NCBI RefSeq assembly: GCF_003385455.1
Contig: NZ_QNUF01000006.1
Span: 62,001 to 126,000, forward strand
Source: Chryseobacterium rhizosphaerae
GTDB taxonomy: Bacteria; Bacteroidota; Bacteroidia; Flavobacteriales; Weeksellaceae
Reading direction: 5' to 3'
DNA length: 64,000 nt
Part shown: positions 26,599-34,433 of the stretch, piece by piece
Layout of the letters: every line of letters begins with the position of its first letter
Position numbering within the stretch: the stretch's first letter is position 1
Translations under genes and position numbers: made by a program
Notes under the pieces: model-generated
The model's input: only the letters and a program-made list of their open reading frames with translations
The model's database searches: none
What the model was told of the DNA's origin: nothing

Positions 26599-27198
26599 TC
26601 AATTAAAGAAAATTGTTTTTCTTCTCTTTTTTCCCTTTCTGATCATCCAGGCATGGTAACAGCTGGGGACATCATACCTCCATTGGGGAAGAATAAGAAT
26701 AATCAGGATAACATCTATATGGGAAATCAATCCTAAAGTAACAGAGAGATAAAAAGGCCAGCCCGTTTCCTGAAATCCGATGAGATAGGTAAAAGCCAGT
26801 AAAAGGCTTAGTCCCCAGATTTTTGCCAAAAAAGCATGAGTACAGGTTTCCTTTCCAAATTTCCAGATACTGATGATATAGCATGAGGCTTCCATTATAA
26901 AAATGAACAGAATACTTTTCCATTCTCCTTTTATCAGTTCCGGATTAAGCTGATAGGAAATCCATCCCAGTGAAAGCCAGAAAATAAGATCCACCTGGCT
27001 GTCTAAGCGCCTTAGTTTTTCAGAAGAAACTCCTGTTTTACGGGCAATAATCCCATCAAAAACATCAGTGAATATCCCGAAATACATTAATCCTACAATA
27101 TATCCGCGGGCCCCCTCTCCAATGCAGTAACCCAAATACAGAATAATCAGAGCTGCTGCAAAACGGGAAGCAATGAGTATATAAGGTATATTTTTCAT
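26599..27198 (-). CDS. CDP-alcohol phosphatidyltransferase family protein
   Basis: A 199-residue integral membrane enzyme that exchanges CMP of a CDP-alcohol for another alcohol in phospholipid synthesis. The catalytic signature DVFDGIIARKTGVSSEKLRRLDSQVD begins near residue 42 and supplies the metal-binding Asp residues. The Gly expected eight residues after AR is Leu here. Hydrophobic helices lie at about 7-27, 32-45, 70-90, 95-112, 120-140 and 146-175. The substrate is uncertain. It begins 12 bp after the surface-repeat gene upstream on the same strand, so it is probably co-transcribed with it. Confidence 0.82.
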   Translation of the reverse strand: MKNIPYILIASRFAAALIILYLGYCIGEGARGYIVGLMYFGIFTDVFDGIIARKTGVSSEKLRRLDSQVDLIFWLSLGWISYQLNPELIKGEWKSILFIFIMEASCYIISIWKFGKETCTHAFLAKIWGLSLLLAFTYLIGFQETGWPFYLSVTLGLISHIDVILIILILPQWRYDVPSCYHAWMIRKGKKRRKTIFFN

Positions 27199-27210
27199 AA
27201 GTCTTATTAT

Positions 27211-27870
27211 TTAAAAATTAATGATTGGTAAGCTTCTTTTAGCATTCTTATTCCATATTCCAATCTGAAGTCCTTTCATTTTCTTAGATGAATTGACCAC
27301 ACCCACCTGTACACCCCTCATTTCTTCGGCCTTATTGATGAGCCCAAGCTGTAAGCCCTTCATCTTTTCAGATCCATTAAATACGGAAATGCTTACGCCT
27401 CTCATATCATCCACACCATTCATCAACCCGGAGATGACGATACCATTTCCTTTATCAATAGAAGTGGAGAGCCCGGAAACCAAAAAGCCATTCACTTTTC
27501 TTCCATAATTATAAACAGAAACGGAAAGTCCATTTTGATCCACATTTCTTCCATATCCGGCACCGGAAAGTGTAATTCCGTTTATCGTAAGAAAAGTATG
27601 TTCATTTTTTTCTTTAGCGGGATCAAAAAACATCCAGATGAGAAGCCCCACGGGATTAACATCCAGATTAAGCCCGTTAATGGACTGGGTACGTTGTGTA
27701 TTACGATCAGCAAGACTGCCTCCCAATCCCACTGCCAGCCCATTAACTTCTTGTACATGTTCACTCAGTGGAGTCAATGATACCCATCTTGTTTTTATTT
27801 CAGGAGCATCCTGGCTGTATAGTATTCCTGACAATAAAAAAATGCCTGTTATTAAAAATAATTTTTTCAT
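27211..27870 (-). CDS. LA_2272-type surface repeat protein, copy 2
   Basis: A 219-residue exported protein with signal peptide MKKLFLITGIFLLSGILYSQ. From about residue 75 to the end it is built of ~20-residue repeats of the form x-G-x-x-x-G-x-x-N (for example MRGVQVGVVNSSKKMKGLQIGIWNKN), the pattern of the LA_2272 surface-repeat family. The end NKNAKRSLPIINF closely resembles the end of the neighbouring paralogue (27892-28527). It is probably a beta-solenoid or barrel-like outer surface protein. The gap to the paralogue upstream is only 21 bp, and the phosphatidyltransferase gene follows at 12 bp. Confidence 0.8.
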   Translation of the reverse strand: MKKLFLITGIFLLSGILYSQDAPEIKTRWVSLTPLSEHVQEVNGLAVGLGGSLADRNTQRTQSINGLNLDVNPVGLLIWMFFDPAKEKNEHTFLTINGITLSGAGYGRNVDQNGLSVSVYNYGRKVNGFLVSGLSTSIDKGNGIVISGLMNGVDDMRGVSISVFNGSEKMKGLQLGLINKAEEMRGVQVGVVNSSKKMKGLQIGIWNKNAKRSLPIINF

Positions 27871-27891
27871 GATCTGTTATTTTTATGGTGA

Positions 27892-28527
27892 TTATTGCTT
27901 AGAGCCTTTAAAGTTCCAATTGATCAAAGGAAGTTTTCTCTTCCCGTTCTCATTCCATGCCCCGATCTGGATACCTCTGAAATCATTACATTTATTATAC
28001 AGACCAATCTGGACTCCTCTGCATTTCTGTCCCACATTGGCTAAGGATGCTACAGAAACCCCTTTTATCTCATCATGTATATTGAAAAGTGGTGAAACAG
28101 AAACTCCGTTCGTCACGGTATACACTCCAATATTGCTTGAGATATTTACCTCCAGTCCATTGGTTACAGTAGGTTCCATATTGATGAGTGAAAGCTGTAC
28201 ACCGTTAATTTTGTTCATACGCTCCCTGGGCATGATCTCATAACTGTTAAAGCTCCAGTGATCGGCCCCTGGTAGGTTAAATAGTAAAAGTGGCGGAATA
28301 AAAATACCTACAAGATTAAATCCCATTCCTAAGCCATTTACTTTTTTAGGCGTAAACCCCTCTTCTTCGTCAAAATATTTAAATAAAATTCCGTTCACAT
28401 TGCTGGTATTCTTCGAAGGTGAAGCGGCAATAATTTTAGGCTTCAAAGAATCTGCTTTTATGGTATCTGATGCATACACCAGACTATTCACAAAAAAAAC
28501 TGTTATTAATAAGATTCGTGTTTTCAT
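27892..28527 (-). CDS. LA_2272-type surface repeat protein, copy 1
   Basis: A 211-residue exported protein with signal peptide MKTRILLITVFFVNSLVYA. Its middle and end carry the same G-V-x-x-x-x-x-N repeats as the next gene (IKGVSVASLANVGQKCRGVQIGLYNKCNDFRGIQIGAWNENG), and it ends KLPLINWNF. It is first in a likely three-gene minus-strand operon with its paralogue and a phosphatidyltransferase. It is divergent from a helix-turn-helix regulator across a 106-bp region with -7 boxes facing both ways. The role is unknown; surface exposure is inferred. Confidence 0.8.
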   Translation of the reverse strand: MKTRILLITVFFVNSLVYASDTIKADSLKPKIIAASPSKNTSNVNGILFKYFDEEEGFTPKKVNGLGMGFNLVGIFIPPLLLFNLPGADHWSFNSYEIMPRERMNKINGVQLSLINMEPTVTNGLEVNISSNIGVYTVTNGVSVSPLFNIHDEIKGVSVASLANVGQKCRGVQIGLYNKCNDFRGIQIGAWNENGKRKLPLINWNFKGSKQ

Positions 28528-28553
28528 AACTCATTATTTTAAAAATTACATTT

Positions 28554-28561
28554 CAAAATTA
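28554..28561 (-). promoter_or_regulatory. -7 promoter box of the surface-repeat operon
   Basis: Minus strand TAATTTTG, an exact TAnnTTTG, 27 bp before the first gene of the operon. Confidence 0.5.
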
Positions 28562-28609
28562 TCATCAGAACACCATCTCCTGAATGTGAAAAAGAATTAA
28601 AAAAAAGGT

Positions 28610-28617
28610 TACATTTG
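28610..28617 (+). promoter_or_regulatory. -7 promoter box of the HTH regulator gene
   Basis: TACATTTG, an exact TAnnTTTG, 17 bp before the ATG at 28634. Its TTTG is the left end of the operator-like palindrome at 28614-28630. Confidence 0.55.
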
Positions 28618-28630
28618 TGAAAATCACAAA
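28614..28630. promoter_or_regulatory. operator-like palindrome TTTGTGA-AAA-TCACAAA
   Basis: Perfect 7-bp arms around AAA, overlapping the -7 box and the expected start of RNA. A bound protein would block this promoter, so autoregulation by the downstream HTH protein is likely but inferred. Confidence 0.65.
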
Positions 28631-28633
28631 ACC

Positions 28634-29560
28634 ATGCATCAGGAAGCTTTATTAAAGGAAATCCGAAGAAAGATTGGTGGCAAATCATTAAACGATGAAA
28701 TTGCCAATATTCTAAATATCAGCTACGATGCAGCGCACCGGCGAACTTCTATGAAGGCCAAATTCAGCTTTGAGGAAGCCCTGGAACTTGCTAAATACTA
28801 TCAGATTTCCCTGGATCAGTTTCTGGGAACAGAAAACCAACTGGTTGTAAGACGCACCCAACCCGTAAAAACAACTGAAGATCTGTTAAACTATTTTGAA
28901 AGCTCTCTGAAGATCTTGCATGTATTTCAGGATATTACAAACTCCCAGGTATTTTACTCCGCGAAAGATATTCCGTTTTTCTATACCATTTCAGATTCAA
29001 TACTGTCGCGCTTCAAGTTTTATGTCTGGATGAATTTATTGAATCAGGATAAATTTTTAAGTCCTTTCGATACGTTTAATTTAGAATATCATTCTGTAAA
29101 AAATGAACTGCTCATTGATCTTTATGAAAAACAAAATGTCACTGAAATATGGAATGACACAACTATTTTAAGTGCTTTACGGCAGATTTCCTTCTATTTT
29201 GAAATCGGATTATTAAAAAAGAATGACACGGATCTTATATTGGATGATCTAAAAAGTTTAATAAAAAATCTAGAACATAAAACACTTGAAAAACCTAATT
29301 TTCAAATATTTGTAAATGATTTGGTTATTTTAAATAATAGTATTTTATTTAAAAATGAACAGCAGTCTTCTTTTTTTATCCCGTTCAGTATGTTTGGGTA
29401 TATGATGACTACGGATGAAATGACATGCCAGGATTCTCTGAGTTATTTTGAACATCAGATTAAAAATTCAAAATCCCTGAATGCTTCGGGAAACCGTGAT
29501 CGGGCCTTATTTTTCAATACAATGTATGAACAGATTGAAAGTTTAAAACAAAAATTATAA
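28634..29560 (+). CDS. helix-turn-helix transcriptional regulator
   Basis: A 308-residue regulator. The N-terminal ~65 residues form an HTH: LLKEIRRKIGGKSLNDEIANILNISYDAAHRRTSMKAKFSFEEALELAKYYQISLDQFL, an Xre-like fold. The remaining ~240 residues are a mostly helical domain rich in aromatic residues with no recognised name; such two-part regulators are common in Chryseobacterium. A palindrome over its own promoter suggests autoregulation. An AraC-type gene follows after one base, so the two are co-transcribed. It is divergent from the surface-repeat operon, which it may control. Confidence 0.78.
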   Translation: MHQEALLKEIRRKIGGKSLNDEIANILNISYDAAHRRTSMKAKFSFEEALELAKYYQISLDQFLGTENQLVVRRTQPVKTTEDLLNYFESSLKILHVFQDITNSQVFYSAKDIPFFYTISDSILSRFKFYVWMNLLNQDKFLSPFDTFNLEYHSVKNELLIDLYEKQNVTEIWNDTTILSALRQISFYFEIGLLKKNDTDLILDDLKSLIKNLEHKTLEKPNFQIFVNDLVILNNSILFKNEQQSSFFIPFSMFGYMMTTDEMTCQDSLSYFEHQIKNSKSLNASGNRDRALFFNTMYEQIESLKQKL

Positions 29561-29561
29561 A

Positions 29562-30365
29562 ATGAATACCCTTTATAATGGAGAATTCTTTGGGCAGACC
29601 AATGAAACCCTGAATTTTGACGGACTCACAATTACAGATACAGAATATACACATCCTTATGTAGATTGGCATTATCATGAAAATGCTTATTTCACGTTTC
29701 TTATTCAGGGAAATATGAAAGAAGGAAACAAAAAAGAAATCTACGACTGCTCTGCCGGAACTTTACTGTATCATCATTGGGAAGATGCTCATTATAATAT
29801 AAAACCGGATATTTTTACAAGAGGTTTTCATATCGAAATTTCAGAAAGCTGGTTTGAAAAATTTCAGATTTCACACAATAGAATTGAGGGTAGCCTTAAC
29901 ATCAAAAATCCCTCTTTACAGCTCTCAATTCATCAGATTTTCAAAGAAACGAAAATGAATGATCTTTCTTTTGAACTCTCGGTTCATCAACATCTGCTTA
30001 CTATTTTCAGTCAGCTATCCAGAAAAAATGAAAATACAGATAAAAAGCCCGGTTGGGTACATAAGATTGAAGAGATGCTTCGTGAAAATTTCATTGAGAA
30101 GCAGAGCCTCACAGAACTCTCGAAGATTTTGGATATTCATCCGGTTCATTTGAGCAGAGATTTTCAGAAACATTTTAACTGCAGCTTAGGGGAATACATT
30201 AGAAAACTGAAGGTCAATAAATCCATAACGCTTCTTCACACTTCTCAATCTTTATCCGAAACAGCACTGGAATGTGGTTTCGCAGATCAGAGCCATTTTA
30301 TCAGATCATTCAAAGAAAATACAGGAATTACCCCTTTACATTACAGAAATCTCTTAAAGAAATAG
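29562..30365 (+). CDS. AraC family transcriptional regulator
   Basis: A 267-residue regulator. The N-terminal ~150 residues look like a cupin sensor (DWHYHENAYFTFLIQGNMKEGNKKEIYDCSAGTLLYHHWEDAHYN, with several His as in the cupin core). The C-terminal ~100 residues are the AraC double HTH: LTELSKILDIHPVHLSRDFQKHFNCSLGEYIRKLKVNKSITLL then LSETALECGFADQSHFIRSFKENTGITPLHYR. It starts one base after the stop of the upstream regulator. The ligand is unknown. Confidence 0.9.
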   Translation: MNTLYNGEFFGQTNETLNFDGLTITDTEYTHPYVDWHYHENAYFTFLIQGNMKEGNKKEIYDCSAGTLLYHHWEDAHYNIKPDIFTRGFHIEISESWFEKFQISHNRIEGSLNIKNPSLQLSIHQIFKETKMNDLSFELSVHQHLLTIFSQLSRKNENTDKKPGWVHKIEEMLRENFIEKQSLTELSKILDIHPVHLSRDFQKHFNCSLGEYIRKLKVNKSITLLHTSQSLSETALECGFADQSHFIRSFKENTGITPLHYRNLLKK

Positions 30366-30405
30366 CAATGTTAATTTCATTCTATTTTTTCATAACATTA
30401 CACCC

Positions 30406-30413
30406 TATTTTTG
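30406..30413 (+). promoter_or_regulatory. -7 promoter box of the serine hydrolase gene
   Basis: TATTTTTG, an exact TAnnTTTG, 18 bp before the ATG at 30432. Confidence 0.55.
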
Positions 30414-30431
30414 TTTAAATAAAATACTGAA

Positions 30432-32075
30432 ATGAAATCTATCCTTGTATATAGCTTATTTCTTATGTCTGGCCTCTATTTCGGACAAATTAACAACATT
30501 ATTGATCCTGAACCAGCCATAAATACTATCCATAAAAAGTATACCGGCAACATTATTTTTCTATCAAAAGCAATTTCTCTGGACAGCCTGAAAGAAGCTG
30601 ATTTCATTACCCAAGAAGTATTTCAGGAAGATAAAGATTTAAATCTCCGTATTTTTTTAAACAATTCTTTAGTGAATTACCTGCATCAGCTTGAACCTTC
30701 TTTAGCTGTAGATGAACTGCTGAAAAAAGGAAATTATCAATTTAATTTTTACATTGACGGAACATTAATCTATACAGAAAATCTGAATCCCGGAGCAGGA
30801 ACGGCCGAAGATAAAAAGAAGAAAACCACTTTTAGAATTCCTCTCATCAGTTCAAAAAATGAAGATTCCTGGGGAAGATATTTATGGATGAGATTTTATC
30901 TTGTCAATGGGGGAATTGATCAGCTCAATGAAGGAAATCACCTTTTAAAAGTTGAAATAAAACCTTATTTGAAGGCTACTACTTTAAAGGTAGGAAATAC
31001 GATTGCTTCGGGTGAGATTCACTTAACCATTCCAAAAAAAAATATTTCAGAACAGCAGATTGCTATTCAAACTATAAACCCAAACAGCGGATGGAAAGTC
31101 TCTGATGAAAAATTGGATAAAGAAAAAATAAGGCTTTTAAATAAAAAAATTGCAGAAAACAGATTCAGGAATATCACAGGAATCGTGGTCATCAAAAATG
31201 AAAAACTTCTGGTGGAAGAATACTTCAGTAATTCCGCCAGAGATTCACTGCAGGATACACGTTCGGTTGGTAAGTCGTTTGCCTCAGCCTTAACAGGAAT
31301 TGCGATTAAAGAAGGCTATCTTAAAAGTGAAAACCAAATGCTGAAAGACTTCTATGATCTTAAGCAATTCAAAAATTACTCATCTCATAAAGACAGCATG
31401 ACTATAAAAAGCTTATTGACCATGAGCTCAGGTTTTGACGGCAATGATGCGGATGAGGAATCACCTGGAAATGAAGAAAATATGTATCCTACTGATCACT
31501 GGGTAAGATTTACGTTAGATTTACCTGCAACAGAAAATAAAATCGGAAAAAACTGGCAGTATTTCACAGCAGGTGTTGTAGTGACAGGAGATATCCTCAA
31601 TCAGTCTGTTCCCAAAGGGCTGGAAAATTATGCAGAACAGAAATTATTCCATCCACTGGGTATCAAAAACTATAAATGGCAGTATACCCCACAGCAAAAA
31701 CCTTCTCTGGCCGGTGGATTGCGCATGAGAGCATTAGACTTCGCAAAATTTGGACAGCTTTATAAAAATAAGGGAATATGGAATGGTCATAACATTATTG
31801 ATAAAAGTTGGATAAAAAAGTCTTTTACCAACTACTTTACCAATGACAAAGACTTTGAGGGATATGGCTATTTATTCTGGAGAAAAGTATACCGGGTGGG
31901 AAACCAAAGCTTTGAAGCGTATCAGTGTAGTGGAAATGGGGGTAACAAAATTATTATATTTACTGAAATTCCTGTAGTGATGGTGATCACAGCTAAAGCC
32001 TATAATACATCTTATGCCCATTCCCAGGCTGATAAAATTGTACAGGAATATTTACTCCCGGCAATTGGGAATTAG
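30432..32075 (+). CDS. serine hydrolase, beta-lactamase/DD-peptidase fold
   Basis: A 547-residue exported protein with signal peptide MKSILVYSLFLMSGLYFGQ. A ~220-residue N-terminal region that I do not recognise precedes a class C beta-lactamase-like domain. The active-site SxxK is Ser278-Val-Gly-Lys281 in DTRSVGKSFASALTG, and the domain runs to the C-terminus with YFTAGVVVTGDIL and SGNGGNKIIIF, the last in the place of the KTG-like strand. Such proteins are usually esterases or peptidases, not antibiotic-degrading. The stop codon lies within the first copy of the dispersed hairpin repeat (32067-32127). Confidence 0.85.
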   Translation: MKSILVYSLFLMSGLYFGQINNIIDPEPAINTIHKKYTGNIIFLSKAISLDSLKEADFITQEVFQEDKDLNLRIFLNNSLVNYLHQLEPSLAVDELLKKGNYQFNFYIDGTLIYTENLNPGAGTAEDKKKKTTFRIPLISSKNEDSWGRYLWMRFYLVNGGIDQLNEGNHLLKVEIKPYLKATTLKVGNTIASGEIHLTIPKKNISEQQIAIQTINPNSGWKVSDEKLDKEKIRLLNKKIAENRFRNITGIVVIKNEKLLVEEYFSNSARDSLQDTRSVGKSFASALTGIAIKEGYLKSENQMLKDFYDLKQFKNYSSHKDSMTIKSLLTMSSGFDGNDADEESPGNEENMYPTDHWVRFTLDLPATENKIGKNWQYFTAGVVVTGDILNQSVPKGLENYAEQKLFHPLGIKNYKWQYTPQQKPSLAGGLRMRALDFAKFGQLYKNKGIWNGHNIIDKSWIKKSFTNYFTNDKDFEGYGYLFWRKVYRVGNQSFEAYQCSGNGGNKIIIFTEIPVVMVITAKAYNTSYAHSQADKIVQEYLLPAIGN

Positions 32076-32127
32076 CAGATACCTTAAGCTTTTGAAATCA
32101 TGGTTCCGCATCGGAGCACAACATTGA
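32067..32127 (+). repeat. dispersed 61-bp hairpin repeat, copy A
   Basis: About 87% identical (8 mismatches in 61) to copy B at 34237-34297, in the same orientation. It contains the hairpin GTTCCG-CAT-CGGAGC. Between the copies one closing pair of this stem changes from G-C to A-T, with both bases altered. Confidence 0.85.
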
Positions 32128-32249
32128 AGATCCACCCTATTCATCTCAGCAGGGATTATTTCCAATACAATCTGAGTGATTACACCCTGAAATCTTTTAA
32201 AAATCACCCAAAAACATGTTTACACCAAAGGAGATAGCATCATCATCCA

Positions 32250-32289
32250 CGATTTAGATACATCATTCCCCGATTTGGATACATTTCCC
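32250..32289 (+). promoter_or_regulatory. two direct repeats 21 bp apart, candidate AraC-type operator
   Basis: CGATTTAGATACATCATTCCC is followed at once by CGATTTGGATACATTTCCC. The 21-bp period (two helical turns) and position, just upstream of a CATCTTTG promoter-like box at 32304-32311, fit an activator site for the SDR gene, perhaps bound by the AraC protein encoded downstream. Confidence 0.55.
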
Positions 32290-32342
32290 TTTTCGCAAGT
32301 TTCCATCTTTGTATCATCATTTAAACAAAAAAATATTTAAAA

Positions 32343-33182
32343 ATGGAAACAAAAAAAGTATGGTTCGTAACAGGAGCTTCAAAAGGTTTAGGATTTGAGT
32401 TGGTAAAAAAATTATTATCCGAAGGATTTCAGGTTGCTGCAACCAGCCGAACTGTTGAATCTCTTTTCTCAACTATTGGAGAAACATCAGAGAATTTTCT
32501 TCCGCTGAGCGTCAACATCACAGACAACAACGACATAAAATCTGCCATTGAAAAAACAGTTGACCATTTTGGACGAATTGACGTGGTTGTCAACAATGCA
32601 GGCTATGGGCAAATCGGAACCCTTGAAGAGCTTACTGATGAAGAGTCAAGAGAAAATTATGCAGTGAATGTTTTCGGAACATTGAATGTGATCAGAAATG
32701 CCATGCCTTATCTTCGTGAACAAAGATCAGGGAATATCTTCAATATATCTTCTGTTGGCGGATATTCCGCTAATTTTCCAGGTTGGGGAATCTATTGTTC
32801 TACAAAATTTGCTGTTGCTGGATTTACAGAGGCATTGGCCGAAGAAGTGAAAGACTTCGGAGTTCATGCTACTGTTGTTTATCCCGGATATTTCCGTACA
32901 GATTTTTTAACTAAAGATTCTGTGAAAACGCCTTCTAATCCTATCCAAGCCTATGAAGCAGCAAGAAATTCAGAACAGGCTCACCTTAATGAAATCAATG
33001 GAAACCAGCCTAATGATCCCGAAAAAGCAGCTGATGTCCTGATTCAGATCAGTAAAGAGAAAAATCCTCCGGTACATCTGTTATTGGGTGTAGGAACGAT
33101 GGAATTTCTGAATAATAAGATTGATATTTTAAAAAAGGATGCTGAAAAATGGGAAAGTCTGACAGTTTCAACAGCGATTTAA
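32343..33182 (+). CDS. SDR family NAD(P)-dependent oxidoreductase
   Basis: A 279-residue classical short-chain dehydrogenase/reductase. The dinucleotide motif TGASKGLG is at 10-17, NNAGYG follows near residue 85, and the catalytic Ser in NISSVGG precedes Tyr151 and Lys155 in YCSTK. No signal or membrane segment is visible, and the substrate is unknown. It forms a two-gene unit with the AraC-type regulator downstream, in the same direction. The unit is bracketed by the two copies of the 61-bp hairpin repeat. The upstream 267 bp contain a pair of 21-bp direct repeats. Confidence 0.92.
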   Translation: METKKVWFVTGASKGLGFELVKKLLSEGFQVAATSRTVESLFSTIGETSENFLPLSVNITDNNDIKSAIEKTVDHFGRIDVVVNNAGYGQIGTLEELTDEESRENYAVNVFGTLNVIRNAMPYLREQRSGNIFNISSVGGYSANFPGWGIYCSTKFAVAGFTEALAEEVKDFGVHATVVYPGYFRTDFLTKDSVKTPSNPIQAYEAARNSEQAHLNEINGNQPNDPEKAADVLIQISKEKNPPVHLLLGVGTMEFLNNKIDILKKDAEKWESLTVSTAI

Positions 33183-33197
33183 CTTTGTAATAATAAT

Positions 33198-33260
33198 CTT
33201 CAGCTCCGTTCGGGATGACCTTCCTGATACTTACAAAAGTCGGTCAGAATGGAGCTGAAG
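33198..33260. repeat. REP-like inverted repeat
   Basis: Perfect 10-bp arms CTTCAGCTCC (33198-33207) and GGAGCTGAAG (33251-33260), with inner GACC/GGTC pairing. Read on the minus strand, the left half gives GGTCATCCCGAACGGAGC, reminiscent of the GTCAT-type intergenic repeats of Bacteroidota genomes. Confidence 0.65.
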
Positions 33261-33313
33261 GTTTTCTAAAACAGTTCATTATACTTTTTACAAAAACAAT
33301 TAACTTCGCTATT

Positions 33314-34228
33314 ATGAAACAGCCTGTCCGCTTTAACTCTATTTCAGATTTTCATGCTTTCTGTGGTCTGCCCAATCCTGAACATCCGCTGATCAGTTTA
33401 ATAGATTACAGCAAAGTCCATTATACTGTAGACAATGAAGAACTGAAATGGATTCAGAATTTTTATTCAATTGGTTTGAAAAAGAATGTCAGCCGAAAGT
33501 TCAATTATGGACAACAGCAATATGATTTTGATTCCGGAGTCTTGTGCTTTGTTTCACCCCAGCAGTTTTTAAGTCTTGAAATCAATCCCGATGTTGAGGT
33601 AGAGCCTACCGGATTTTTATTGCTTATACATCCTGATTTTCTGTGGAACACTTCATTAACAAGGAAAATAAAATCTTATGACTTCTTCAGCTATCAGGTG
33701 AAAGAGGCTCTTTTCCTTTCTGATAAAGAAGAGAAAATCCTTGTTAATATTCTTAAAAATATTGAAAGGGAATATCAGTCAAATATCGATAGGTTCACAC
33801 AGGAGCTTATCATTGCTCAGATTGAATTATTACTGATTTATTCTGAACGTTTTTATGAACGTCAATTTTTCACCAGAAAAAAGTCAAGCCACGAATTGTT
33901 ATTTAAGTTTGAAGACATTCTTTCCCAATATTTTAAAAGCGAAAATCTCCTCGAAAATGGTATTCCCTCTGTGAAATGTATTGCCGAACAGATGAATATT
34001 TCTCCTAATTATCTTGGGACCTTACTTCGTCTTCATACTCAGCAAAACACACAGCAGCATATTCAGAATAAATTAATTGATTCTGCCAAAGAACGTTTGA
34101 GTACTACAAGTTTGTCTGTGAGTGAAATTGCTTACGAACTGGGGTTTGAACATCCACAGTCTTTCAGCAAACTCTTCAAACAGAAGACGAATCAGTCTCC
34201 GGGAGAATTCAGAAAGTTATTTAACTAG
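33314..34228 (+). CDS. AraC family transcriptional regulator
   Basis: A 304-residue AraC-type regulator, counted from the ATG at 33314. A frame opens earlier at 33215, but those 33 codons translate the inverted repeat at 33198-33260, so they are unlikely to be coding. The N-terminal domain (~1-185) is an AraC_binding-like sensor; the C-terminal ~100 residues are the DNA-binding domain: VKCIAEQMNISPNYLGTLLRLHT then LSVSEIAYELGFEHPQSFSKLFKQKTNQSPGEFR. It probably regulates the SDR gene just upstream. The stop is nine bases before the second copy of the 61-bp repeat. Confidence 0.9.
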   Translation: MKQPVRFNSISDFHAFCGLPNPEHPLISLIDYSKVHYTVDNEELKWIQNFYSIGLKKNVSRKFNYGQQQYDFDSGVLCFVSPQQFLSLEINPDVEVEPTGFLLLIHPDFLWNTSLTRKIKSYDFFSYQVKEALFLSDKEEKILVNILKNIEREYQSNIDRFTQELIIAQIELLLIYSERFYERQFFTRKKSSHELLFKFEDILSQYFKSENLLENGIPSVKCIAEQMNISPNYLGTLLRLHTQQNTQQHIQNKLIDSAKERLSTTSLSVSEIAYELGFEHPQSFSKLFKQKTNQSPGEFRKLFN

Positions 34229-34236
34229 ATTCTATA

Positions 34237-34297
34237 GGGAATCAGTAGATACCTTAACCTTTTAAAGTCATGGTTCCACATTGGAGCATAACATTGA
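34237..34297 (+). repeat. dispersed 61-bp hairpin repeat, copy B
   Basis: Second copy, with hairpin GTTCCA-CAT-TGGAGC. Both members of one base pair are changed relative to copy A, so the stem is preserved. Confidence 0.85.
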
Positions 34298-34433
34298 TCA
34301 AATACATAAAAATTGATCAAAGAAGACCATACAAAACCGATGGTTTCTGATCCTATACAAAAGTTATGGGAAATATTTCTTAGTAAATAATGCGAAAGAG
34401 AATAAATTTCAGGTGTATTTTCTGAAAAAGAGA

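Noticed and set aside
30432..32075. antibiotic-resistance beta-lactamase
   Set aside because: Only the fold and SxxK are present; the long N-terminal region and the absence of a clear KTG triad fit a general serine hydrolase.
33215..33313. N-terminal extension of the AraC-type gene
   Set aside because: Its codons are the translation of the inverted repeat at 33198-33260; the domain begins at the ATG at 33314.
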